A stretch of 64,000 bases of DNA from Glandiceps talaboti (taxonomy: Eukaryota > Hemichordata > Enteropneusta > Spengelidae), in contig NC_135552.1 in the NCBI RefSeq assembly GCF_964340395.1, positions 23,405,181-23,469,180 of the forward strand, read 5' to 3'. The position numbers and the translations under genes are program-made. Under the pieces are notes generated by a model. The model saw nothing but the letters and a program-made list of their open reading frames with translations. It was not told the DNA's origin and searched no databases. Positions 38,761 to 54,339 of the stretch are shown piece by piece. The first letter of the stretch is position 1. Each line of letters starts with the position of its first letter.

Positions 38761-41700
38761 AGAACTATCGATTTGTATTTAAAAACTTGATTATGAAAAA
38801 CGTTTCCTTGCCCCCTCGTATCATCTTTCCTACTTATACAATGTTTTAGCTGAGTCATTCGATTTTAACTTATTTATTTCATGGATGCACTCTATGCTAT
38901 GTACGAACAGGAATATGTTCAGTTAAATTGGTCAAACTCGTGTCAATCAATAGATTGGCGCCAATGATATCCATTCTTTTTATCGTATCCGTTCTCTACA
39001 GAATTATTCATCAGTTGTCTATCTTAATTGTGAAATGGAGCAATGAAACCAAGGGTTACGTATTTGTTTATTGTTACATGCACATCACATCCCTTGAGTA
39101 GTAGCAACATTAGTTTCTATAAATGTATTTAAGATTGGAGAAAAGATAGTTTTCATTTAACGTTTACGGTGTCTGTTATGTAGAGATGTTACAACACATT
39201 TAACTATTTCATAACATTACAAGCCCGAGTATGTTTTAGAAGATTATAAGTATAACTATATAATAGTATAATATGTATACTAAATTGGCAATTCTAAAAT
39301 CCTTATCATTGCAACTTTTTGATTTTGATATTACATGTCTAGCAATACCGTTTCATTTAACCAGGTTTTCCGTGTATGTAATATATGTTATCCCTTAAGC
39401 CATCACAATGACCACAAATGCCCTTTTCTAAAAGTCCCAAAGTCCCATTTCACTGACATTTCCCGAATGTTACCCGGGCAATTTTAAGAACTAAGTACCC
39501 TAAATTCCCTAGCCCTTTATTGAAGCTTAAATGGGGAAGGGGGTTCGAAGGTAATGTCAATGCTAAATGGGCAATTAGTTTAGAACAAATGGAAACTTCT
39601 GTTTGCTGCAACTTGAAAGTCATCATCACATGAATAGATATTTCATAGAGGCAGGATATTAGGTAAGTAGACCATGCAAGTTTTGGGGAATATAGGAATA
39701 ACTTGGGTAAACATGTACACTATTCAATTTATACCTTGTGTGTTTTAAGAGAAGGAAACATCCGGTGTTTTAATCTTAATGTTGGATTAACATTCCTGAA
39801 AAGGGATTAAAAGCTTAAAATCTGCTCTTTTCAATTTCTGGAACGAATGTATGTCACCCTTCACTGGGCAGGAGTTAACATGTGTTATGTGATAGCACTA
39901 AAATGTGTCAAAGTTGAAAATTTCAAGATTTGGGTGATTGTACGTCTACAGTTAAAGAGGACACAGATGCTAGGATGAAAATCAAACACGGTTTACCCTC
40001 AGCACTGTACATCCGGCAATGTGACATATGGCGGTAACGTCTTATCCTGAGTTTTGAACCGAACTACGCACTTCCTGGAAAGGGAAACATTCGTGCATAC
40101 ATATCCACTCCCCAGATTCAGCTATATGGAAAGTTTATTGGTAAGTTAATGAAAATGCTTTTATTTCACTGATCGCTGTGACGTTGATGTCGTCTTCAAA
40201 AATGTAAAATAAGTAACTAAATACATCGAACTTTTAACCACATTTACACGCAATAGTGATAAAGGCTACACTAATGTGAACTGTGACTTGACAATGGGAT
40301 ATCATATACAAATAACAGCGGCATTGCAAAGATTTATAACTTTAGTCCTCCATTCAATCATTTTGTTTGCTCGTTTCATGTGAGGTATTATACCTCTCCT
40401 CAAATTGATAACACTAGTAGGATACGCCACGTCTATCGATCGTTCCACTTACCGTGAGACCTGACAAGGCAGTCGCTGACTGAAGAGTCACCTTTCCGAT
40501 TTAATCGTGACTTACAGGGCATGTAATCTTCTCACCCCTATCGACTCCATCTACTGGAGTTGGTAATTTGCTCATCTGAAAACACCAATCAATTAGCAGA
40601 TGACTGATTGGAGCTTTTCTTGGCCATGTAGTACCGCCACACTTGAAGTATTTAGTGCCAAGCTACCCATTACAGACGTGCTGGGTGATGATGCTTTGCA
40701 AGCTATTTTCATCAATGAAGACACTTTGGCTGGCTCAAAATTGCCCTGCATGGAGTCTGTTCGTGTGTTGTGTACGCGGTATGTACGCGAGATGAGAGCC
40801 GCCAGAGAAATTGGTTACGATTGCAGTGCAGTGACATCAATCATCTCATGTTAAACTTTAATCGGTGCACAACAAATGTTCAATTTTAGCCTTCTATCCG
40901 TATTATTAATATAGTGCATCACTAGGTTTACAGGTGATGTAATACGGTGCATCACTCGTGAATATGACACTGAACTATCGTGGGGATACGCATGTGTACC
41001 GAATCATAATTTGTCACTATGACCAGCAGAGACAATACAATCATTCCAAAATTGAAATTATTAATATAGAGTGATCATTTAGTGTAATATTTGTTACAGT
41101 AGGCAAACATATTCTTGGAATGTTCACAGTCTATAACTTTCAGAGTAAGAACAGACTGAGACGAAGTTGATAGTAAGGACTGTTTCTCACGCACGCATCA
41201 CATTAAGGAAGAATCGCCGTAAATTGAAAGCCTATTTTAAGAAGTTGGCGTGACTTGACTATTTACGCTGGTCAATCTCGGTGGCAAACTGAATTGATGA
41301 AAAACGTAATTGATAGGGCAAATAGAGTCATTGTTATCAGATTTTAGATACATTGATTGTCTTCATCGAAAGGTCTATCTCTTAAAACCAACAGCGCCCC
41401 CTATTAGTGGCATAGACGAACTGTCTCGGTCCAGCAGTTTCTTTCTTCTTTTTTTAATAGAACAAGTCGATAAGGTCGTTACAAACGTGTATGTGTTTTA
41501 TAATGAACATGTTGAATGTTGTGTGGAGCGTTTACGAGGAAAGTCTTGAAGCTAATTTAACTGCCGAGCGTAGAATGACCCTGAAAAAAGTACTACTACA
41601 AAATGGCCGACAGCTTTGTCATAATTTGACTGATGTATAATGATGTGAAGACAAAATGTTATATCCAGGCATGTCGCATACATAGATTAGAGGTCCACTG

Positions 41701-44093
41701 TTTCTTCTCAATCCAAAGTAAGAGTGATATTTTTAGTGAACTGGTTGTTGTAATATAACAAACAGACAAAGGATATCACAGGAAGGCACATGATGTAGAC
41801 CTGTCTGCATAGATTGTGTAATTTTTATCACGGTCATCTTAAAGCTGGACAGAAAAGGCTGTTTTCCTAGTAAAATAATGATACGTTTTTCAGCGTTCCA
41901 TTTTTAATATTTAATCGATGTTACGTTCCTGCTATACATTACCTGTAGAGGGCGCTAAAAATCAAAAGGTCTGTTGTCAATTGAGCTGCCATACACATGT
42001 TACCTGCCTTCAAAGTCTAAGCAGCGATACCTAGAAATGTGTTTTCAATTTTGAGACCAGGTCGTCACATCTCTTCTTTACTAAAACTGCTTAAGGAATA
42101 TTTTGAGACTTATGATGCCAACTTAGAACTACTTTCTACTTGGATTTAGTTAAAATATACTCGTACAATAACATAAATTCCAAACATGTTCTAAAATTGT
42201 TCTGCCACTCCTGTGATCAAATTAGTTCTCTTGAACGTATTTGATCGGTGTATGTACAAGTTTGATGGGACTGATAAATATAACAATCATATATTTAGAT
42301 ATATAAAATATAAAGTGAATTCATTTTAGCGCCAGTTTCAGACTATAAGGTGTCATAATATGTTATCGCTGAAAATCCACAAACAATGATCTCAGGTTTA
42401 TGTAACAACATTAACTTTCATGATGTTTTGATTATATTTTTTGAATTATTAATTCACATATATCTAATTATATTAACTTTATAAATATTAATCATACGTT
42501 GAATAAATATTTTAAAAATGAATATTGAAGATTTATTTTATAAATTACGGTTCATTGTTTTATTGATTTTGTTTAGATAGTAGACGCATTTTGGTGGCAT
42601 CAACTCACATATTAGCTCTAGTTCTTCTTGAAAAATAACTCACGGTGTAATGTTGAATCAGTATGGATGTAATCGTCTTACTGGGATACAATTAAGTAGC
42701 CTATAAGAATGCAAGCCATGATCTCAGAGAGAGGGTATGATTTACTAATCAACTCCCTCGACATGCATCGTAAAATCTTATTGTAATATCCAAATCGACA
42801 TGGAGAAGTTCGTAATTTGTGATACATTTGAAATTTGAACAATATTACACGGTTTTCATTAAATTTCCAAAATTGTTATTTTTGATAATGACAGCAAGGG
42901 TTATAGACATTATTTTAAATATCTTGCCAGGTTAGCTAAAATCAATAGTAGTTTTCAGTTTTGAGAGGATATATTGACGCGACTGAATACTGCACAGGGA
43001 GGACATATTGCGTTTGAATTCCTGCGTGCAGACGACACAATGCGGTCACAGTATTATGACAAGATTAGCTCAACAAAACAAAAATTGCCAATTTTTTTCA
43101 AGATTGCCTCTGGGGATAACATAGCGGACGACACAGTCACAGGTGACAACAGTACATCAACACGCATACATAAATGGATATATCGGGAACAAATCAGGAC
43201 ACGTAACATTTGCTTTGTACTTTTCAGGTGTTCATGCTGATTACGTACCACATTAAGAAAAATGAGATAGACCCCCTTTTATAAGCTAGAAGCAGGTGAT
43301 TACTAAGATATCGATGAAGGCTGTTCTGTTGACACGTCACATCTGCTTCCCCTGATTTGTTTAGATTGATCGACTGCAAAGTTTAGTGCACAGAGAATTG
43401 ATTCAAATTAGAGTGGGAAATGTTTAGGTCTTTGACATGGACACGTCAATGCACTTACTGTCAGACAAATAGGTATTGGTAACACAGAACACGTTCTTTG
43501 CGGATCTCAATTTTAAATCTGATGGCAACTGAAGTACAAAAACAACGAATGACACTCCTTGGGTTGTTTTGAAAGAGGTTCAAATATCTAGACATCCTCG
43601 TCTCGACGCGTCAACCGTCCTACAATGCTTTCTGATGTATCAACCCCAATGAAAAGTACAGGCAACACTTGTTTAGTTCGTAATAATGAAAAAATACATG
43701 TCGGGTGGAGAGCAGTAGAAACAATCGATTTAGAATAATTACGCCTTCGAGGATTTCGCAACTTACGGGCCATAAAATATTGAGTGAAACAACCATTGTT
43801 AAGTATGCCAATGTCCTCGAAGGGAATAGTTCTATATGTAATATTATACTGAAAAATTAATTTGATGTTCTAAAACGTGACGATAACACCGGAAACATAA
43901 ATAATTAATTTTGCACAGTTGGGTCCAAAGGCATGCTTCATAGATTACAATGTAAGCTTACCTGACAAAATATTTCATTAATTTTTGTTGCTAAGGGAAA
44001 AAAGGCGTTGATGACAGACCACCGACAGCACTAAATCGTTAATAATTTGTGCGTGTGCCTGTACGTGTTTGTGTGCGTGTAGCTGCCTGCCTG

Positions 44094-44105
44094 CATGTAT
44101 ATCTG

Positions 44106-44139
<34 letters not shown>

Positions 44140-44406
44140 TGTATGTATGTATGTATGTGTGTGCATGTATGTATGTATGTATGTATGTATGTATGTATGT
44201 ATGTATGTATGTATGTATGTATGTATGTATGTATGTATGTATGTATGTATGTGTGTGTGTGTGTGTGTGTGGGGGGGGGGTGTATGTATGTATGTATGTA
44301 TGTATGTATGTATGTATGTATGTATGTATGTGGGTGGGTGGGTGTGTGTGTATGTATGTATGTATGTATGTGTGTGTGTGGGTGGGTGTGTGTGTGGATG
44401 TATGTA

Positions 44407-44451
<45 letters not shown>

Positions 44452-44499
44452 GCGTGCATGCGTGCGTGCGTGCGTGCGTGTGTGTGTGTGTGTGTGTTT
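44094..44499. repeat. Compound (TATG)n / (TG)n / (GGTG)n / (CTGT)n / (CGTG)n array, 406 bp
   Basis: TATG blocks are interrupted by TG runs, a 10-G run (about 44271-44280), GGTG units, and then CTGT and CGTG units at the 3' end. All overlapping ORFs (YVCM, YIHT) are repeat translations. Confidence 0.95.
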
Positions 44500-47195
44500 G
44501 AATCTCACGGTATATGCCTGTATAGCGTCTCTGTCAATATACGTAGACGAACTTGCATCTTTAATCCATGCCAATATGTCAACAATAACAATCACGCCAT
44601 CAGTGGCAGTAGTGACACACTGGCTGTACTGAATGCTTTCCTTCTGATAATCTATCATTTGAATTGTAAACAAGTCTTTTCCAGTAATCTCTTACATCAA
44701 TCATTACATCATGCAAAGCACAGCAGATCAAATACACTTTACAGATTTTCCATCACATAACAAAATACATGTACGAAGAAGTGCACTCGCACGTAACCCT
44801 ATTCCTTCCCAAATGACAATGTCTTTATTTCCAAATGACTTGGATTGAAACTAAATATAAAATAGAATTAGAGCTAGTGCATGACTATTAACCTGTGAAA
44901 GACAGCGTGTTATGTATCAGCGGGAAAAAAACCCCCACACCATACGGGTAATGTCGTGAGTTGGGTTCATTTTTACATATAGTCAGCATATGTCACAAGC
45001 TTAAACGTACTATTGTAGGCAAGGGCATTTGTTTTAAGGGCGCATAGCATCTCTTTGATACAATGTTTTATGGACACCGACAGACGTATTGATTGATAAT
45101 TGAAACGGCCTTTATTATAATCAGTTTGACCCAAGATCATATCTATTCAGGCAAATCATGTCTACTGAAAAGGTCTTACACTCAACACACCTGTCGAGCT
45201 CGCATAAATTAACTGATAGTTATAGGGCAAGTCAGAGGCTATTAACTGTTATTAACAGGACACCTTTGGCAACCCTCTGTTATTTTGTTTGAGGCACAGC
45301 CTCGGACAGTATTTCCGTTTTTACCCTCCCGTGACTCTGTTACTAACCTTGATGCTGAATTAGGTGTGGTAGAACACAGTGTTAATTAGGCAAGGCAGCA
45401 CATATGATTGCATTGTAACAGTTGACAAGTTAGGGTACAGTTCCATAGAAATGATTAACAAACAGTTTCATTCATGGGTTTAAAGTGTTAGCGGACAGTT
45501 CCTTTCATGGATTAACGGTATGCAGACACTTTCTTTGTGTAAAAAGTGTCCCTTTAACTGAAAAATTGACTGCTCAGTGAAATTAAGAGCAGTGTTGAAA
45601 AAATGGGGACGAGTCAGTGAGAAGTAAAACATATAAATTTAATATCACACGGAACAGATGGTAAGTTCGAATGTGCCCAATACATAAATGTCATGAATGT
45701 TCTGGTAGATAATGTTAATATTTAGACCTGAAGCAGAGGATTCATTAATATCTGCACTTAATATCTTCTTATATTTCTGCAAAAGCTTAAAAATATGAGA
45801 AAGGAACCTTCGGCCATTATCTGGCTTAGTTTGGGATTTAGGAAAAGCTATATCAATATATTACCTACGGTGGTATTACGTAAATCACCACAGTGGGTAC
45901 TTGAAATGTGCGTTTCTTTCGCAATGTTAATATAAATAAGGAAGATTTCATTGCCCAGCAACTCTAAGTATTTGGAGCTAGCAACTTAATGTATTCTTAC
46001 TTGAAGGGACGGGTGAAAAAACCAAGTAAATCAAAATATCATGTAAACAGCATCAACACCCACACCAACAATTATAATATTTTCAAGGTCTAGATGGCAA
46101 GGCAATGTTCGTAAAAGGGAATATGGTGTGGTGACATATTTGAATCAACGTTTGAATAATTTGAAATACTGCCTATTTGTAAAATCATTTGACAGGTTTT
46201 TGAAGAGTGAGAAAAACTGTTTACGTTTGTAGATAATCACCTATCTACATATTATATTTCAAGATGTAAAGTTGGTTTCGATATTTAAAGAAGACGAGAT
46301 ATACAAACCATAATGATTCAATTAATATAACAATTTTATTTTTTATACCATTGATAACAAATATTTTTCTTGCTATCCCAAATCTTCTTTATTTAACCCT
46401 CTCTTTACTGTTGCATCTTTGGACTGCCTCATTTCGCCACCGCCCCATCCCCCTCTCACTCTCTTTCTCTTTCACGTCAATAATTTGCGATGTAGATTTT
46501 TTCCCATAGCTATCAACGACATGTTTTGAATTACAAATCTTATTTTTTGGAAACATTCATCATCATGATAAAATGTACTTAACTGTACATGAAGTACACT
46601 ACATATCATAACTTATTGCTTCGTAGGCTCCTAATATTCTTTACAATCCAAAACGACATCTTTATTCCCGCAAGGAATAGCGTTCCTTTCTTTCCCTTGG
46701 GCTTCAAATAGAGAAGTCCTTTTCAGCGTTATTAAAATATTGTCAGGACTTTCTGCAGTATGGATGACCATATGTCAACGAGAACACAGTACACGCAGAT
46801 TAGTTTTGTCTAATTTATATGATATATTGTCCGAAAATACATAAGTTCATAAGATGCATGATGCATACAGCAATTCCACTGTGACCAGTATCATCAACCT
46901 ATAACATCATTACTGTCAAGCTGAAACTGATCATTTGACGTGTTTCACCAACACCTGGTCTTAGTACATCCACTATGATTGATGTGGATAGGTTTTAAGT
47001 AAGTTACATGTACGATATTACTCTCTTTTATTTCAATAGAAATCTTTCGCACGTGTTTTCTCCAGGGGAACATGTTATTTGATAATGTACGCTGTCACTT
47101 CTTAACACTAATAGGTACAAAAGTACTTGTCTCATAAAAAGGTGTTACGTGAGCATCAAAAAAATCTGATGACGGACATACGATTAAACTATCAC

Positions 47196-47272
47196 AGCGC
47201 CATCTACCGACATGCTGTTATTACTGCCAAGCTCAGGTTTTTCCATAATTAAGAAAGAGTCACAGCGCCATC
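47196..47272. repeat. Duplicated CACAGCGCCATCTA motif
   Basis: The 14-mer CACAGCGCCATCTA occurs at about 47196 and again at about 47259. The sequence between is unique, so this is at most a short duplication or a recurrent regulatory-like motif. Confidence 0.6.
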
Positions 47273-48180
47273 TATGTACTTGACACTACTGGTCGGAAAA
47301 ACCTACTGTGTGCGCCAGCTATTGAAATTTACTGTACAGACACATGTACATAGACAAGCAGACACATGTAGAAACTCATACATTCACATCAAGACTGACG
47401 CACAGAGACACAAAGACAGGGAGACATTTATATGTGTATAGAAGTCATTATGTATTCAAAATTGCCAGATATCTGTTATTTCAAATAATATAAACTTTAC
47501 TTCAAGCATGCTGTGGTATCATTTCCCTTTTCGCTCGTCATCTTGTTAGTCTGACTATAAGAACGTTGTCAGTGTACGCGATTCTGCTATGGACATGTTG
47601 TTCAGTATTTCATCTAACCCATCAAAAATGTAAACAATAAATATTGCTCACTCTAAACATCTATGGTTGCTGCACTCTGAAACAATGCGTTTCATTGTTG
47701 TTCATATTGACATTTATGACAAGTTTATAAACGAAAGTGAGAAATAAAAAGTCTGATGGTGACGAATTGAGTTCTACACATTTGGTAACCTAGTAATTAA
47801 TTAATGACTATCACAGTCCTATCCTTGCTCGGTTCATTGATTCTCTCCTTGAAAATTTCAGCTATTATATTCTAATTTTAGGTTCTCGAAAGGAGACGTC
47901 ATGAAATACTATAACGGATGTTTTACAGTCAATGTATCCACTCGTACGTTGATATCCATGGGATTTACACCAGCCACCAATCAAGCATTTAGGCCACGCA
48001 TGGAATGATTTATTAACACTAAACTTGTTATTGCTAAAATTACATGTGGAATAGTTCAATGAACACTTGGCTATCAGCAGGGAATCGTTATTACTAGCTG
48101 ACGGAAGAAAAACATCTGGAAACGACCTTTACTTGATATTCAAGAATCGTTAGGCTTTTCACCAAGTAGTAAAGTAGAAG

Positions 48181-48656
48181 CAACAAGCAAGCAAGCAAGC
48201 AAACGAACAAACAAACAAACAAACAAACAAACAAACAAACATACATACATACATACATACATACATACATACATACATACATACATACATACATACATAC
48301 ATACATACATACATACATACAAACAAACAAACAAACAAACAAACCAAACCAAACAAACAACAAACAAAGACAAAGATGTATGTATGTATGCATACATACA
48401 TACATACATACATACATACATACATACATACATACAAACAAACAAACAAACAAACAACCATGCAGGCATCCTTACCTGCATGTCTGCCTGCTTACCTACC
48501 TACCTTCCTACCTACCTACTGACGTACGTATACACACATACATAATACATACATACACATACATACATACATACATACATACATACATACACACACACAC
48601 ACTCATACATACATACATACATACATACATACATACATACATACATACATACATAC
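48181..48656. repeat. Compound (AAGC)n / (AAAC)n / (CATA)n / (CTAC)n array, 476 bp
   Basis: Blocks in order are AAGC, AAAC, CATA, AAAC, a small unique piece (AAAGACAAAGATGTATG), CATA, AAAC, a CTGC/CTAC-rich stretch, and CATA with a CACA interruption. This is the longest simple array in the window. Confidence 0.95.
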
Positions 48657-51600
48657 TGAAAAACAAGCAGGAAACGACAAATAAACAGACTGACAGCAAG
48701 ATTACGTTCAATTTAGTTAAACACTTGGTAATTAAAAAAAAAACATTCAGAACATGGTAGGATAAAGTATACACTTTGGCCTCTGTGATTCCACGCATGC
48801 TCAGAATTGTACACATGGTGAAACAAGATCGAAATGTCCCTCGTTGTAATGTTGAAAATAATTATACAATCAGTCTCGTCATATACAAGTAGAGATGAGG
48901 TCACTCTTAACAATATTAACGAAGAATCGAACCATATACCTTGGGAGTTGTAATGTTTCCTCATCAATTATCATTTGGTCAGGAGTATGTATGAAATCAA
49001 TCATTTAGTCACTGATTAAACGGTGAGATGAAATAGTTTGGTAAGCATTATAATAAATGATATCAAAACTTGTAACTATAAAACAACGTATACCTTAAGG
49101 TAAATGTAAAACAGTCATTTTCGAAAATGATGTCCACTTTGTAATATTCCATCATCACGCAGTTACTCTGCATTCTCTCGACACAATCACTTAGTAAGTG
49201 GTGTATGTCAATCTAAAGATGAATGGTTAATGTTCATCTTGTCGAAAGAATCCCTACCAGCGACTTGCAAGAGGAACAATATTACCTATTCACTTTTCTG
49301 ATTGTTTTTTTGTACATAGAATTTTATCAAAGGCGCTTTCCTCTAAATCGTATCTAGGTTCAAAATACATGCTTATTTCCCGACGATTATACCGAACACT
49401 GGCAACTAAATGGACCTCCACAACAATACTGCCATTTGAGTTTAGCAATTTAAAAACATAAAGCACTATGACGTCATTATATTACCATGGTAACTAATAT
49501 TAAACTTCGAAAGAAAGTAGATGGCAAATTGCCTCAATGAATATCATTTGATCCCTCAACAAAGAATGTCACTCGAGTAGTCCACACACTTCATCAAACA
49601 TATGCCATTAAGAATAAGAAAATGGGCTTATTCAGCTCAACACTCAAGGTGCATAAACATTGGAAAGTTTCGTAAAATCGAACGTGATAGAATGTCGTGA
49701 TGGTCCCCTTGGCTCTAAAATTTGAATATTCGCGTTTGCTCATGTGTTTAATCATCGGGAATGGTAGATAAACTGGGATAATTGGAATCTCCCCTCCTCT
49801 TATATACCCACGTGGCTTAATCTGTCAAGTAACTCCCTGAGTCCGCCTAAAATCTTTAAATCCAAGCTTTCAATTGATAAAATGATTTGCTATAACTATG
49901 AATCAATTGTGCATGAGACGTTTGTAACTTTCAAGATAAAATCAATAGTTTGACAACACTTTTGGCAACATATGCTTCTTAAGATGTGGTTTGAAATGGA
50001 AGGGCAACGCAAAGTAACCACATGGAAAGGATGCTTATGAATGAAGGCATTGATTAGTGTTTGGTTTTCACTATCTACACCAAGTGTGTAAACCAGTGAT
50101 GTAATCAGTTATTTTCAGTAACCATCCGCTGGGAAAACTTTAGGGAAGCTGATTCGTCTAAACACACAGTTTCAAACATCGCAATGCTATTTTGTATAAC
50201 CAGCTGTACTAACCAATAACAGAGATTGTATACTATGATTACTATTATAATCCTAAATGCATTATGTAAGACGACTAAAGCAGAGTAGGGCCGATGACCG
50301 TAGACAAGTAAGCGAACTGCTGTCAGAAGTTCGCTTGTAAAGAGATCATTCTTACAACAAAGATGAAATTTAAATGCATTTGTTGTGTTCCTTGGGGTAC
50401 GTCTGATTGAGAGTACCCTGGGTTGAGTCTACTCAAGGTTGTGTACCTCACAAAAACGAGGCTGTGCTGACGTGTTTCGATTTGATAAATCTTATTGTCC
50501 CGAATTTCAAATCACTCTCGCTAACCTACGTGACCGGGCAAACCAATATCGATTGATCTACTTATTTTACGTAAAATGACCTCGACATTGACATGAATGC
50601 TTTAAGTTCGTACAACCTTGGCTTATATTAACATTTCAATATTTTACTTTTCATCGGTCTTGTTACTTGTATTTGAAAAAAGGTCAATTATTTGAACATA
50701 ATGATATACTCCCCGTGTTCGCTCTAAACGTGCATACTAAATTGCATCATGAGTTTTGCTGCAACAGACTGTTATATTAATATAATGCTCTACACGCTAT
50801 TTCACATTTTATAGGCTTTTGGCGCCTGGAAAAAATATTGTAAGAATACATAATCATCTTAGACGCTTCAGTGCTTTGAACATCATAGAGATTTCATATT
50901 CAGAGTGAGATTTCATTGGCGTTCTTTGCGATGAAATATATGGTTAGCTGTCTTATTGAAATTCTCTTACGACTTGTTTCAATACCTCTGTGGTCTATAT
51001 TAGGCGATACTTAAATAAATTTTTAATAATAAGGGCGATGATTCGTCTTCCGTAATGAGTTTGCGTTGTGTTTTTGTACCGCCATACAAATCACTACTGA
51101 CTTTCAATTACTCTCGAGGGATGGTAAATGTGAATTGCTTTTAATTTGACGAATAGTTTATTTCTCTAAAAGAAGGGGTTTTCTTGTGAAATGGGTGTCT
51201 TTTAACATCTGTGGATCCAAGATAAATTGACATCCATCATTTATAACGTCATAGTTGGCATGCATTCTGTCTCACACATTACATTACAGACCCTTTTATC
51301 CAGGCTTGTAATTAATATGAAAGTGTAGAGAATAAAAGGGATGTTGATATATCGATAATTTAAGTGAAACAGATTTGCTAATCAAAACAGTGGGATCTTT
51401 TTCTATTAAGCTCTAACACGTTCCGATGTTACGGCTAAATAAAGAAAATTGACATGTCGATCCTTATCAGTCATGCCTGCTGTAGCTGTAGTGATGGATA
51501 GACGTTTTGAAGATGAAGAGTGGGGGAGGTTGAGGGGGTAAAACTTTGTTGTATAAGATATTAATTAACTTAACCATCGTTTTGTTCATTTTAGCAAACG

Positions 51601-54339
51601 CATATATATTTTAGCTGAAGTACAATTATTTTTACATTTTGAGTTTAGTGTGGCTAATAAACACCATTTGACCAAGTTTACTTACATCTAATTTGTAAAT
51701 TAATATAAGGATTCTTCTTTGAGAATTCTGCCTTTGTCATTTTACTCACAATATACCATTGAAAGTGATTCCACTTTGACGCCATTTCTATTGGCGCAAT
51801 TATTTTTCCAGCTGAATAAGCTAAAAGAAGTTTAAGAGCTAAATACATACATATGCAGTCTGAACTGGCAATATGCTGTACGGTAGGTTTGAGGCAAAAT
51901 AAGATCACAAAATGAGCGGGCTTTCACCTATGGAAAATATAGGCCTACACAGTCTTTATTGTATTAAGATTTCATATTTAGACCCTCAAAGCTACACGAT
52001 TTAAAATTACTATGATTAGCGTTATCTCCCAACATGAACCTTCAACAATATCAGTCGGATAATCTAACCGAAGTTACCCCGGGGGAGAAAGAAGAATACA
52101 GCGTATAATTTACGGGAAATGAAATTAGAGTTTTAAGATTCACAGGAAAAAAGACATTTGGAAAACCAGGGAACCTCATCCACCCTTGAGGTCTTTGCAA
52201 TCAAATATTGAATCACCAAAAAAGTAACTGCATCTGACACAAATTACGATGCAATACAGTTTTCTCTACATGGCTTTAAGGGGTATATGTTAATCACGGA
52301 TTTCTGTATGGATGTCATTGATAATTTTGTAATAGTAAAAAATGAAAGATTCTATAAACACCAGTCTCCTTTTAGTACCAGACTTACTCGTACTCTCTTG
52401 ATAAAATTCAACGATGTAGCGATTTTGACATCATATAGGCATCGTATGTCAGACTACCAAGTAACGTTTACAAGTCATTGTAACAACGAACTATAACATA
52501 ATAGCAAACAAAATATCCATTATCTTTATCAATGATAACAATTTGCTCGACTTTTGCTTAGTCCTCGTTAAAACTGTTAAGCAACGGTACAATAACAGAG
52601 ACTGCAATCTGAACCAGACAGGGCGGTAACCAATTCTGCTGCAGGTCTCCTTCATGGTATGAACAATATACGAATATGCATAGGTCGTAACAATGTTATG
52701 GTTGCTTTATGAAGCGTGATAATGTTTTATTCATGCATATTTCTCAATAAAAGTTGTAATGATTTTCCAATATAGTGACAGAACACAGCAGAATACGTGA
52801 ATCTTATATCTCCTCTCGAGTTCTTTCGGGAATCATAACCGGAAGCCCCTGATTAGCGAGAATCGTAATCTTACAAAGTTATAATCATAAGCCTATTATT
52901 AACAGGAAATGTATGTCCACTGAATGACACAACACTTTTTTTACATTGCGTATAAAATGGTATTCCTGATACTTTAGATAAAAACCAATTACGTTAATAT
53001 TATACTACACAAAATTCTACTAAAAATCTACGTTTCATCTTACAGTGCAGACGTCTACTTACGCTTTCCGATTCCGCAAGTAGCTTGAAGCCCTGTCTGG
53101 CGCTCAAATGATCCTAGATCGAGCCTGCGATACGAAAAATGCTTACTCTTTTGTATCCCTTAAAAGTACAATGAACTCTTACTGTCCTGCACAAAGTTCT
53201 CAAGCTCGCTATCGTGTCGATATTGCATATTGAAGGTATTTGACGAAATAACATCAGCTGCACCAATGTTCCATAATTAATGCAGACATCAAAACTCACA
53301 CAGAGTAATGACAGGCTTCAATTATTCATTTATTTATTCAATACTCACAAATGTTCATTTAGTATAAACTTATCAGGTGATGTGGTTATGGCTTTGCAAG
53401 TGTGTCTTTGTTCTTAAACCGTAACATATGTTTTACCGGGTAGTATGATTAAGTTTATGCCATCCTTTCTGTTCACGTGACATTATCCTCGCCACCCAAT
53501 GTGTTGATAATTTCGCTTTTGATTGATTCAAGATGACACCTGCTGCGTTAAGGGGGGCGGCTTAAGAATAACAAAACAATAATGCAACAGCTCCACTGAA
53601 TACCAGTCCCGGAGATCAATGTTCACTTGGTCCCCTGTTGATCTCCAGCCTCCCAGTAAATATAACTCTCAAAAACGATCACTGTACCTAGAAAATATGT
53701 ATTTAGTTCAGTGTAATACTGCACATACGTAGAAGATACATTATCTCAAATCAATATTACACTTAACGCAGTGAGAACATTTTATGTTCCTGGCCTTCGA
53801 GTGTAGTATCACATCACCATAACGTGTAATCTTATCTATATATGTTTACAGTCATAATATTACATCACCAAAGCATTGAAAAATGGCCTTACCAAGGATA
53901 TCATTTCATACATTACACTTTCTTATAATGATTATTTCTTATGAAAATGAATTTAGTTCAACGAGTCCTTGTTTCTAATTCATCTCTAACATTTCACTAT
54001 ATTTGTAGTGAGAGAAGGAAGATTGATTCAAGAACAGAACATCCTTAAAGGATTTAGGTTCTGACAAACCATCAAGAAATATACTTAATTTTGATATTAC
54101 AACTTTGCATCATTAAATTTATCTCTAGAAAAGGATTGTTTTGATTATTTTTCAAGGACAGTTTCACATGACCTTCCTCAATTTACGATACTGTGGATTA
54201 CCTGCAGACATTTGCTCTCGTATTATTTGTTTGTGGCGTCATTAAAGCGTCTCCTTATATCATTGGTTAAAGGCACATGGTTCAATCCAAGGTCATCGCA
54301 TTACAAAGATTGCTCTGAATTGTCCATGCGTGGGTGTAG

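Larger units (their letters stand above)
36110..44093. other. Downstream non-coding stretch
   Basis: Outside the arrays listed, I found no convincing exon, RNA gene or transposase fragment. The longest anonymous non-repeat frames are 84-88 codons. 42270-42560 is notably A/T-dense. Confidence 0.45.
44500..54339. other. Downstream non-coding stretch
   Basis: Outside the arrays and the 47.2 kb motif pair, I see only short anonymous frames and unique AT-rich DNA. Confidence 0.45.

Noticed and set aside
40600-40854. 84-codon plus-strand ORF with balanced composition
   Set aside because: No recognisable domain and no supporting splice sites; kept out for lack of evidence.
41940-41960. GTAGAGGGCGCT as a CTCF-like site
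   Set aside because: A single short partial match; too weak to call without a matrix score or conservation.
43978-44760. Open frames of up to 231 codons on both strands
   Set aside because: They are almost entirely translations of the compound TATG/TG/CTGT array.
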